Source of the DNA: Ascaris suum
Lineage: Eukaryota; Nematoda; Chromadorea; Rhabditida; Ascarididae
NCBI GenBank assembly: GCA_013433145.1
Contig: CM024180.1
Location: 5,646,001-5,710,000, forward strand
Direction of reading: 5' to 3'
Length of the DNA: 64,000 nt
Each line of letters opens with the position of its first letter. Positions within the stretch are counted from its first letter, which is position 1. Below, piece by piece: positions 1-26,802 of this stretch. A program made the translations under genes and the position numbers. The notes under the pieces were generated by a model. The model was not told where the DNA came from and ran no database searches. It saw only the letters and a list, made by a program, of their open reading frames with translations.

Positions 1-835
1 CAGACTGTGTGAACGAGCATCCAGAGAATTCCCAATATGAAGAAATTGAACGTAAATGTCCATTGCATAAAATTTGGCCAGCTAAATTCCTTGAAAAAAT
101 TTTTTGAAAATAGTCAAATTCCTTTCTTGAAAAATTTTAATCGGTTTTGGAGTTTTCAGCGATATCAATAGTGGTGAGAAATAAAGGAAATATCGAAATG
201 GGGGAAATATCGGTAAGAAAAAATTGTCGAATCGACAATTATCATCTCACAAATATAAGAATTACGCATGGCAAAGTGATTTATGTTATAGCGAGCTAGA
301 TTTTTCTGCACTTTTTTTTTTCGAAATGATTGTTGAGTGGCGACTTTAAAAATAACGGAAATGCGATGATCTCCGAATGGAATTAAATTTCACGATTTAT
401 GATGAGCATATAAAAATTTTAAAAAAATTTGTTTTATAGGTAAAATCATAGAAGAATGAATAAACCAAAGGATATTAGTTAATTAAGTATGCTGTAATGA
501 TATTTGATTGAAGTTCAATCGATCTATACGAACAACTTAATATCGATCCATTAGCTGATAATATTATTGACATTCTTGTAATCAAAGTGGATTTTATCAA
601 ATATGAAAATAAATTGTTGAGATGCTATTTCACTCCTCGTTATTTCAGCATTTGATTTTCTCCTCGTATATTTTCAATAGTTCAATGATTTAATATCTCT
701 ATTAGCATTTACTCAATTTAAATAATATCTTCAATTTATTATTGAATATTTGGTGCTTAATATCGTTACTAATATTTTTATATTGGCATTCATATTGGCA
801 TCAACTAATTTTGCATGAACTCCGCCAATCTATAG
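1..835. other. No feature recognised
   Basis: AT-rich sequence with no open exon-like block, no recognisable RNA gene and no clear repeat. It would be downstream of the minus-strand gene if its last exon is real. Confidence 0.5.
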
Positions 836-4571
<3,736 letters not shown>

Positions 4572-4742
4572 CTTTGAACACAACAACAAAACACACTCGA
4601 AGTGATGGCTCTTGGATGACCATGAAACCGAATTCGTATCGGCGAGCGCTTTTCTCGTCTCTGCATCCCTCTCTAGCAATCTGTCTTTGTGTCTCGTCCC
4701 CCACCGATCCGAGGTGTTTTGTGTATGTATGTGTCGTCATCA
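4572..4742. promoter_or_regulatory. Probable bidirectional promoter region
   Basis: Only 171 bp separate two divergent start codons, minus-strand ATG at 4571 and plus-strand ATG at 4743, both followed by signal-peptide-like sequence. The spacer is visibly richer in G+C than its surroundings and has a pyrimidine-rich block around 4650-4700. No TATA box is obvious. The plus-strand protein could also start at an in-frame ATG at 4725, which would shorten the spacer. The promoter role is inferred from geometry alone. Confidence 0.4.
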
Positions 4743-16004
<11,262 letters not shown>

Positions 16005-19000
16005 AGGTGGTCACCTGTGAGTTATCTCGCTATTTTGAATCCGATTTATTAGTAGATGACAAATCCGTTGAAAAAAGGTGAAATTGTTTCAATTTTTTTT
16101 TGGTTAGCTGCCATTCGGCGCATAACAGGTAAGAGTAATTTGTTTGAGAGGGGTGTGTTACAGTCAGCACATTCCTATTTACCTCAATTAATTCAAAAGG
16201 TATGGCGCTTATGTTAAGGAATCACAGAAAATGATCACTGCAGCTAAAAGTTCAAGTGCACTTTATTTTAAGTTTTTGATTATGATGCTCTCAGGAAAAT
16301 TCCATCGAAGTGATATGAAACAATTCATCGGAAGTATTTCTAAGTGAGTAAAGCGGAAATAATTTTAAATAGCCTTAAGCTATAAATGTCGAACAAAGGA
16401 CTCAGGTGAATATCACAGAGTATTTCCATTTTTTAAAATTAACTAACTAAAATTGCTCAGCGTTTAAAAACGAAGGAAATCGAATAATTTTCGACGTATC
16501 GGCTATATTTGTGTTCATTCCTCAGCTTATGATGAGAATATTTTTGCAATCGCTGTAATAGAGACATTCTATATTGGACGAAATACATAGTAAAACGACG
16601 GAAAAAAAAAGCGGAAATTTGTTTCTTCTTTGAAGAAGGAAAACGTGGAGGGAGGTGGAAGGCGGGGAGAAGTACGCAAATTCAGTTCAGCTCGAATGAA
16701 ATTTTGAAAGGCCTAAAATTTAGCGCAAATTAAAATTTTATCCATTGCAATCAGTCAAATTATAGAGATTTAATGCTTGAGTGCATTTTCACGCCTCATG
16801 TCAACATCAGAATGCATGTTTCTATAGCTGATTCTAAAAAGGATTTTAAAGATTTCTCCCTTGAAAACTCATAAAAATTTCTCCGAAGTCATTCCACTTT
16901 TCTCCTTTTGATCCTTGAAGTATCTTATGTATTTACTATTTCAAAATATAATCTCAGTTAATCAAAACAAACTTTTAACTTGAATCGGTTGCAAATAGTA
17001 AAATTTGAAATGGCCAAACACTGAAAAAATAGCCGATACAATCGTCCACTAATTGTTGCACTTACTTTATTAAAAAGCAGAATTCAGTTTTTTTTTTTGA
17101 TGGAGTAACCACTTCTAATTATCTCAACAATACTTGATTCGTCACTATTTTTTTGTCAGACTTTTTGCTCATAAGTGAGTATTGGTTATGAGTTTATCGC
17201 ATAGTGCGAAATTCGACTCATTTTTTGTTAAGTGTTTTGAATATCTCATTAATGGATTCATAAAGGTTAAATTACCTTCTCGAGACTGTTGGTGTTAGCC
17301 ATTGGGGCTGTAATAACCTTCACTCGGTAAGAAAAGAACCACATCAATCGCATGAATTTGGTGTCGCAGGAGGAATGCAACATGCATTGGTCAACAAATC
17401 GAATGCGTAATTCGAATTTAGCGCTTCGAACAAAAAGCACATAAATTTGCATTATTTTGCATTCTAAAAATTTAGAGCACGACGACTAGGTTCAATAATT
17501 GGCCGAGATGGAAAGTCTTGACCACCATCCTATTGAGGATGTCAAATTCAAAGAAAATTAGAAGGATTCGATCAGTTCAGCAGAATAGGTTGCCGGCTTT
17601 GTCATTGTTAGCACATACATTCCTCTGAATCGATTCCCTAAGCATAAACTTTTGCTAATGCATAGAAAGGACAGAATGCTTTAAAAAATTGAATGTGCTG
17701 TAATTTATGATTATATAAATAATAGTGAAAAGCGTGGATTGATTAAAGCCTTGTAGAATAATGCAATTCTTTCTGAAGCCGTTGGTATGCAAAAAAATAT
17801 TTGAAAAATTGCATTACCACTTTGCATTTCGATTTTCATGTTAATTTATAAATTGCACTTTGCTTATCTTGAAAATTGCATGTTAGTTTGCAGATCGCAT
17901 TTTGCATACATTGCAATTCAGATGTTCGTTGCTTGAAAATTGATGTTTGAAGCTCAAAAATTATGATTTATGGATCGTTTGTATTTGATTCCATTTCATC
18001 GTTTATGTATTTGATGCAAAATATAATTTTGTTGCAGAAGAAACGTTTTTCGGAATGCTTATATATGCGCCGATAAAAATAAACAATTGAGAAAACACAT
18101 CACAACAATTGGCACGATATGCGCTTTTCGCATTTTTGTTATAAATCAGCTGAATTTTATTTTATTGCTTGCACAAATTTTATTTTTAGAAAAAGACATT
18201 CTTTTTGTGCTGCTCTGTATAAAGTTTTTTTTTTCTTCAAAAATAGAGGAAATATGGGTAAAAATCTTCTCAGACAAAGACAACAAAGAATAATTGAGGG
18301 GCAACAATGTGTTATATAAAATGGTGAAAGCGGAAAGAATGCAATTTTTTTTTTGCACATTTAATTATCAATAAATTTTGTCGGAAATGACGGATTAACG
18401 TAATTCATGGTGTAAGATGTTAGCCAATGCTATGTAATCTATACACAAAATCTTCTATTTCTATCTTTAATGATTTCCAAGTTGCAACTGCTAAGTAAAC
18501 AGACAGACAAATAAACATAGCTACAGACCTACAGACACGACAGCGCCATTGTGTATTCTTGCAAGGAGAACGTGAAAGGCACTTAATAATTGCGATGTAT
18601 AAACATCTGCATTAAAGTAACGAATATATAAAAATTCGTAACAACGGCGATGGTGCAAGCATTATGGTGCAAATTACTTTGCGTTGGCGTTGAGGTCTGC
18701 ATACGATGTACAAATGGGAGAATAAAAGAGTCCATGTAAGCCCTCGAATGCACTAGAGTTATGGAGAGCAAAGTGGAGGTAAACAGGTCACAAGTGCAGA
18801 CAATATAGGTATCATACCTTTCAAGGGGAATCAAACTAGTTCGGTAACGCGCCAAATATATGACGGTCAAAGCATATATTTTTATTTCATTTTGCGTTGA
18901 ATATAGAAGAGCTAATAAGGAGATATGCAACGCTGCCTGTCAACTATTTTCAGCATACGATTGATTTGCATATAACCGAAATATTTGATTTAATGCTAAA

Positions 19001-20148
19001 GTACACATCGTGCGCTCATATAAGAATACCGTTTGTGAAATTATATCAATTGATTGTTCATTTATTTATTTACAAAGACTATTGACATTATACATACGAG
19101 CGATTTACTAACTCAACACGAAGCAAAGATACATATAGGAAAATAAACACGGGAGCACCTCAAAAAAGTGGAGGAAACATTCGAATATGAATAAAAATAA
19201 ACTGCATTCAATAGGCAACAAACGAAAATAGCACGAGATCACAAACAGTGACTGATGAAAAACTATTAAAAAGCTATACAATTGTAGAAAATCAAAGAAG
19301 CATTAGAGAGAAAAAAATCTTTTTTGCAATTCGCTTAAACTAATTCATCGATTTTGTAAAATTAAAGTACAATTCCATAATGCTGTGTTCATTTTTTCTT
19401 TGTTAAGCATTTAAGAAATTTCTTTTATCTATAATCAACTTCCGCGAAAATTTGCATATACAACTTAGCTATCATTTTTTTGAGTTAAATAACTCATGAG
19501 TGGACGGACAACTGGAAAACCCGCTTTGGGGTATAGCCTCTAGGGTGGAATTTACCCCGACGAAATTGCACCCGGTAGTTGTTCTTGCTCGAAAATTGTA
19601 ACTACACCACTGATGAACACAAGCATACATAAAAAATGATAACGGCACCAAAATTGGCAGGAAGCGCATAAAAAAGCAAATTGGCGGGGGGGGGGGGGAG
19701 GGGAGGGTGAAGACACGTTAGACATTTGTGCACAAAGTTTTTCAAATTTGTTTCAAGAGAAACCTATTCACTGAGAGGAAACTTAATTAATGCACTCAAC
19801 GTGGCAGCACGATTTTTGCACACCTATTAACAGCTTTTTAAATGACTCTAAATGATGCATACTAGAATCCTCGATAAGTTAAGGTTGGAATATTTAAGCA
19901 ATGCGGAATTTGTCAGAAGTTCCACATGAAATATGCTCATAAGAAAGCGTTGCAACGTGTCTATCATGAACCATTGCGCAGCGTCATAATTTTTCTATGA
20001 TAGGTGGTTATAGAAATTATTGGGATTTGAAAAAAAAAAGAAAATACTACGAAAAGTGCCGTACCAACCTCACCTAAGGAATGTTCTAATGTGTTTTCCA
20101 GAAATCGATATCCACTGCGCCATGCAGCGTTAATATTGACAACTGAAA
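16005..20148. other. Intergenic, largely featureless
   Basis: Lies between the TAG of the plus-strand secreted-protein gene and the stop of the minus-strand Ly6 gene, so it would contain both 3' ends. It has a copy of the dispersed GGCACGATATGCGC motif at 18111 with a CAGACAGACA stretch near 18500, a G13 homopolymer followed by purine-rich sequence near 19686, and one possible minus-strand exon (17276-17463). Nothing else was recognised. Confidence 0.5.
17276..17463 (-). other. Possible unassigned exon
   Basis: On the minus strand the block follows an AATTTTTAG acceptor and ends GAGAAG/GTAATT. It is open for 62 codons and includes KFELRIRFVDQCMLHSSCD and ends APMANTNSLEK. The plus strand is also open over part of it, so chance is not excluded. 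No neighbouring exon could be found to extend it and the family is not recognised. Confidence 0.25.
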
Positions 20149-22421
20149 TTAAAGATTATTGAAAAAAAAGGAAATAATAATGGTAAAAATAAAAGCAAAA
20201 AATGGAGTATTGAAGCGATATGATTTTGATGAATTGCAAAGTGGCTCATTGCAACGGCAAACTGAAGGACTTTTAACGGGATCACATTCGATTCGAGTAC
20301 TTGTTACACCATTGCGATAGAGAGCACTTTGACAGCCACGCATAACGAACGTTAATCCTGAAGATTAGGGAATGTTGGTTGAGAGCATTTTTTGGAAGGA
20401 CTATTTGTCATTTATTGCACAAGATTTATTAAAATTATCGAATTTAAAGATTTTTCCTCCATAAAATTAAAGCGATTAATAAATAGAGTAGAGGATTCGA
20501 GTCCATTCTTAATCCATTCTTTGCTTATCCTACCCCGAGGATATTTCCAGGCGATATTTTGATGGCAGCTAAACAGGTTATTTCGAATCAATATCAGGCA
20601 TCATTTTTGAAACATACATCCGCTTTAGTGGATATAAATTTGAAACCATCCTACATCTTTGATAAATTCCCTCTTGAATAGCTTGAAAATGTGATGGATA
20701 ATAGTGCGATCGTAATTTCGATGCACTGGCAGCCGGCTGGTCGATCGCCTACATCATCGTTTAATGGTCGAGCGGGATAATCTCATGACATAAACTGTCT
20801 CTAGGGATCATCCCATGAATCGCCTATATTGATTTATTCGCAAATTTAAATTATAATTCGTCCAGGCGAGCACAGATGCATTCAGCTACCAACTCATGCG
20901 GTGGATGTAAATGAATGTGCATGAACAACGCATGGACACCTCCTATTCCTAATATCCTCCTCACAGTAGCGGAGAGTTGATATCCGCAATTTCCAAAGAA
21001 TGAATGAAATTTTTGTTGATAAGAATTGAAATGAAATTAAATTTCGGTGCTTAGGCGAGAACAATGGAAACAATGAAGGACTTCTGAAGCAAACCAACGA
21101 CTATCATCGTCAGCAATTTTAAGTGGAAAGTTTCAATCAATCTAGCAGTATCAAAAAATTTTTCGTGGCAGCATTTTCATTTTTGAGTCTTCAATTTCTG
21201 CCTTGTGCAGAAAAATGACCATCGAACCAACGTGAATTAATGACGTTTAGGCTTTATGGCGAAATTTGACGGTTAATAAGCTCAGTTAGAATCACTAACA
21301 TACCGTATTTTTCGAAAATGAGAGAAATAAAGGATGCTGACGTGATTCAAATATGTAGCTAATCTGTTGCTCTTGGAAATAAACGTACAGAAATTTGACC
21401 AACTGAACGACTGGGACCGCCTGCTTTTAATGATTGCCGAAAGGGGAAATTTTTGACCACTGGTAATCTACCTCTTATTGAATGAAGCAACCAATGCACA
21501 GAAGGTAACACCGATTCGATCGATCAAATTTTATAGGATTTCCTTCAGAAAATCTCGATGGTTGACTGCATCCACCATATTGCCGACTACTATTCATGCG
21601 CCTAAGAAAATTTAAATTTCTCAAATGCGTATATTGCATCCAATTACTGATGATCCTATCCTGCTGTCATCGCTCCATCCGTCCCTCTCACCTGCCCCCT
21701 TCGCCCCCCCCCCCCTCCGTCATCTCCGCCCTATAATGTATGAGCTAGTGATGCTAGATTTTTTGATTTTCTTCATTCGTAAGTGAAATATCAGAAGCAA
21801 CAATAATAACGTTGAATTTAAAAAGGAGAAATTAGCCGCTCCATATGATAGACAATTCAGGACTGACAAGCCTCTTTCAGTAAATTTTTTGAAGCGATGC
21901 AAATCATTTCGCAGCAAACCAAAAGTGTGATGAACACAATTTACTCTCTAATGTCTCTAATAATATAGAGTAAGAAGTTTATTATGCAAATGAATATCAA
22001 CACCTGTATCAAAAGATTTTTTTGGTTCGGTAAAATTTTTTATCAATTTCTTCGAATTCATGCGATTTTTGGTTATTAATACTTTGTGGATTAATTTATT
22101 AATTGATCAATAAATTATTAATTATATCAATGTTCTCTTATAAGCCTAATAAAAGGTGATCTTACCTTGTTCTTTGACTGATATCTTCATACAGTGGTCA
22201 CTAGATGAGCACTCACTTTGCAATACCGTTATGAATTCGATATCCTCAGAATTGGCACAAGATTTGCTGACCGGTGGTAAATTATATGCCGAATATAGAA
22301 TCGATTTTAATGCATGTTGTGCATCGACAGGTGTAGATGCAGGTAACGATGACACACAACTATAGCATTGAAGCGATTCACCGACGTTTGTATTCATCAC
22401 TATCGTAAATATGATGAACAT
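20149..22421 (-). CDS. Ly6/uPAR three-finger protein, GPI-anchored type
   Basis: Two exons. Exon 1 (22421-22166) starts MFIIFTIVMNTNVGESLQCY: a short signal peptide leading straight into the CYSC motif that opens Ly6 domains. It ends AACAAG/GTAAGA in phase 1. Exon 2 (20357-20149, acceptor AATCTTCAG) joins in phase. Total 154 aa. The mature domain has the ten-cysteine Ly6 pattern: CYSC, SKSC, SECSSSDHC, GC, EC, CRC and the terminal LCN. The tail after residue 135 (FFAFIFTIIISFFF) is the hydrophobic GPI-attachment signal. Family knowledge: such small cell-surface proteins often modulate receptors or ion channels; which partner this one has cannot be told. The domain and anchor are confident; no C. 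elegans gene can be named from the sequence alone. Confidence 0.88.
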
Positions 22422-23223
22422 GATTTACTCAAGTTGAACTGAGTGGGAAGTTTCACAGAAATGAGCGTTAAATTTCGAGATTCGTTTCCGTTAATTCGAA
22501 AAGAAATTCACTCTATTCAAATTGTGATGGAGATGAAAGTTATGGATAAAAAAAGTGGAATTTCTTGTGCAATGCGACTTGAAAATATTTCACAATGAAT
22601 AGAAATTGTTCTAGTAATAATTTGATAGAACGAATAAAAATTGAATATTGAATGCCTTATATAGTGGCCGAATATAGATGCTAATGAAAAGAGCAGAATT
22701 TAAGGCAATATATAGAGAACCATGGAAGTGGGCAGCATAAAAGAGTGCTCAGTACGCAACTGTCGAACGATTAAAGGCGTTAGTCGAGTTGAAAATCTTC
22801 AAGCACCACCAGGTAGCGGCTTCATCGCTCACTCGATACGCAATGACTATTGCCGAAGACCGATCACTATGGCAACGTTATGGATTTGTTCTGCCAATGC
22901 CTCCAATTTATTTCGAAAATGCGAGTGAAAACGAATCATAAGTCAGGAAATCCATTAGAAATGCATACGAAATGAGGTATAATACGTTCATTAATTGCAA
23001 GGAATAAACTGCTCAGTATTTATTGATAACCAAATTGTCGTAAATTAGATAACATCACTATCTTGCCGCTTTTAGTACGTTTGGTCCACAGCGGATAGAG
23101 TTATTTATTTGTTTATTCATTCACTTATATGGCTATTTATTGGCATATCTGATCATTTATTCATCCATTACTTATTTATTTGTCGGTCTATTTATTTATC
23201 TATTGACTTACTTCTTTTTTATT

Positions 23224-23287
<64 letters not shown>

Positions 23288-26200
23288 TTTAATTTATTTA
23301 ATTTATTAATTTATTTATTTACTTATTTACTTTTTCAGATTTGCGCATTATGATCTCATATGAAAATAGCTTAGGTGAAAATTTTTCTCACCGAGCCGAG
23401 TAATTTTATAGTATTCAAGAAGAACTATGAGTATATAACTGTGGAAAATAAAACTGACAAATGGAGATGTAATCTCGGAAAATTGCCACAATATGCTTTT
23501 TTGTAATCCACTTATTTAAGCAACTACCTAATTCATTAATGAATAAAGGAATATATGCATAGATGTCAATTCGAATGCTTCAAAATTATTCCAATATTTA
23601 GTTTTTATAACGAATTTTGAATTTAACATAGGCCATTAGGGGAACTACGTGTCTGTGTGCCTTTGTGTCTGTGTCGTTGCACTTGTGTTTGTCTGTAGGT
23701 TAGCTTCCTCTTAAGTAATATGTAAATTCAAATTAGCTTAATTTGCAAGGTTTTTTTTGCACAAAATGGCAAAATTCATCGAATATGTAAATTTCGCACA
23801 AAATGGCAGAACCAGCAAAAAGAAATCATTTTTAACGGTGAGTTTTTAATACTTTTCATCGGAACATCACTATTTTCATCAAAGTTTCTCATATCGAAAT
23901 ATTTTTAACACAAATATCTAGTAGGAAAAAATTACAAATAGAGAGCAATAATATTGAAAAAAATTGCTGATGATGATGAGTTGAAATTAATCTGCAAAAA
24001 TATATATGTTTAAATATCTGAATGAGTATTTGCGCTCTATTCAAAAGTCGACGGAAATTTGTCGGAAGCTATCAGATGTTTTTTAAAGAACACACTTGTC
24101 ACGTAACATCCCTCTCCCTTCCTCTTCACCTCTCTTCTACTCTCATCAAAAATTTTCTATTTCATTCTCCTTGTATACGATGGTTGGCGGCACAACTAAG
24201 ATATTAAAGTGAAGATGCATTGATTTTTTATGTGCAAAAAAGCTTTGATCATTCATATGATCACTTCTTGGCTTTTAAACTCATTCACAGTTTGTTTATC
24301 CTATCCTAAAGTCTTTTTGAAAAGAATGCACTGAAAATGTTGATTTTCTTTACCATCGAAGAAAAATGAATGTGCATGTATGTTTCCGTTCGTATACGCA
24401 TATATGTCAGTGCCTGTGTGTATGTTTATGCGCGTCTGATAAAAAAAAACCTCATCGAATACAGCCAGCATTGGGTTCCACACTGGTAGCGTTTCAATTC
24501 GCCACGTCTTATGATATGGGAAAATTTTCGTAATTCACTGGGTAAAATATGATCGAGCAAGGGAGTTGTGAGTGGGGAATGAGAGAAATTTCGGCTGTGT
24601 TTTTTTTTGTTAAAAAAACTGATAAGTTTCAGTGATATGGAATTAGCAGTTTTCATGTTGATAAAAATAGCTTACAAGGTGACGGCCTACTGAGATCTGA
24701 CCCAAAAAGTTGTCCAGAGTCACACAATCGGCAATAGTCCATGACCGTGATGAGATAGACGCATTGCGATCACGCATTTCTGAATTCGGGCAACAACTTT
24801 GTGGCACTTCATTTCCCTGCCCGACAGTGCAGGTTGTTTTGTTCGCCAAGCGTTATCGTTGCTGTGAAATACTTAAATAAGCACTGTAGAGCAATGTTGT
24901 ATACAGATTAAGTTCGAGAATTTTAGGCGGATATTATCGCCTTGACCATTGGCGGTTTAGTAATTTGGAAGCCGCTATAGTGCTTTCCTCTGTGCACTCC
25001 GTCGTCCACAATCTTCCTCCCCACCCTTCCCCACTCTCCTTCTCATCGTTTCCGAAAATTTCAGTCGAATCGTTTTGGGAAACCACGCATACAGTTTCCT
25101 AAAATTGCATATCTACATTGCATAGATTTCATAGGTGGGGGCAGAGATCTCTGCCTCTCATTCAACTTTTTTGAGTTTCTTGATTTCTCGATATTATTCG
25201 ATGCCATCTTCATAACCTTTGATTCTTTTCTTTTTCTTTAAAAAAATCAATCTTTCCTAGAAAAAATTCCAGAAAACCATTTTGCACTGTGTAAATATTC
25301 GGACTTTCTGCCCCAATAAAATTGTTTCAATGAGCAAAGATTATACTCTGGACATTTTACAATGAGTTAACTGTTTTGTCAGAAATAAAGCAAATGTGCT
25401 GAAGATGCACTGCCTCTCTCAAATAGCTGAATAATGCTTCTTCTAGGCCAAATTATTGAGTCAGCTGAGAGAAATGCTTCTTTTTTTTTCAGTAGACGCA
25501 GTTTGCTGTGGGAAAGCAGATTTTGAAAAGACGCAATCTTCTTTCACGTGATCACACTTCATATGCTAGAGGTTTGTTTCATGCTATATAACACAGACAA
25601 CGTTTTGCTGCTGCAAAGTGTGTCGAAAAAAATTAAATGTAATTTTAGGTGGTAAATTTGCATATTCATGGAAAGCATGGATGGCGCCCTTTTCTTTTCT
25701 TAGAGCACTATTGGCCATCCCGTCTCTGCTTCCTCTCTTCCCTTCTTCTACCTTCTCGCTTCCCGAAGGCGATTCAACGACGCTTTATAGCAAGGAGCGA
25801 TATTGATGGCATATATTGTGACAATAATGTGAGTGCAGATGCACGTCGCAGGAAGGACTAAACAAAATTTATGAGTGGAATACTAGAGGGATGGATAGTT
25901 GTGGGTAAGAGAGGACAATCGAGGCGTTCAAAATTTAGCAGTATCAGCCAAGGAGGACAGCAAGCGAGATGCCCGCTAGGCGGCGGTGATTTACGACTGC
26001 GAGCAAGACCGAATGTATGCGGCCGTGAAATGAGTTATTTGTTTGCTGTAGTGCAGCGCTGAAGACACTTTCCAACGCCCTGACCCCCAACCAACCGAAA
26101 CATCGCCCGCACATCACCTATCAATTGCTCAGCGACGAATCCACGATTCGATTCTGTTGAATCCCTCTTGAGCCACCATATTCCACGTCGCATTCATCTT

Positions 26201-26802
26201 ATGCATTGTGCTAAATCCCACTCTTATTGTACCGTATTCCAATAGCGTTGCCCATATTCTTGGCTATCTATCTCATTTCATCGACACAGCCATACCTTTG
26301 AAAACTCTATACCATAAATCGCATCTTTAAATATGTTTCACTTCTGAATGGCCAAGCATTGTGGTTCACTTGAACTCTCCTGTATTCTACTCGAATTCAT
26401 AAGAAATAAATCTTTAAATATTGCACTACACTAGGCATCTATAATATTGGCTGAATATTTGAATTCACTGGCCACTATTCATCTGAGCAACGTTACGAAT
26501 AAAGCTGCAACGGCAAAAACGCACACCTGCTGAGCGACGTTTTTGCTCATCATCGTCGGCGATTTTTTTTCCAATTTGTGCACATTGAGCAGTTGAAACG
26601 AACGAAAGACGCTACATTCACCTTAGGATTGAACGCCGATCAAATTCGTGATCAACGTGTTCGTTATTTATTTGGTTTTAATCCCTCATTATTGGGTATT
26701 TAATTGAATAAACGGTGCTTCGAGTATTGGTTCACCTGATATGAACAACTCGAGGTAAACAATTTCGAATGCAATGATGAGTGTACGTTGAGTTGGCCAA
26801 CA
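22422..26802. other. Intergenic region between divergent Ly6 and Wnt genes
   Basis: Would hold the upstream regions of the minus-strand Ly6 gene and the plus-strand Wnt gene. It contains a GTTGCCATAGTGAT sequence (minus strand, 22876-22863) that half matches an X-box, a (TTTA)n tract at 23218-23335, a degenerate dispersed motif at 23485, and a GC-richer block at about 25640-26110 that may belong to the Wnt promoter or 5' leader. Short open blocks at 24640-24850 on the minus strand were not assignable. Confidence 0.45.
23218..23335. repeat. (TTTA)n tetranucleotide repeat
   Basis: Long run of ATTT/TTTA units, degenerate at both ends, where TTATTTAT and TTTATTTACTTA variants occur. Intergenic. 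Confidence 0.9.

Noticed and set aside
24643..24849. Cys-containing minus-strand frame (CTVGQGNEVPQSCCPNS) near the Ly6 gene
   Set aside because: A stop lies just upstream in frame with no acceptor between, so it cannot be an exon of a Ly6-like gene; the alternative frame after a good acceptor is short and unrecognised.
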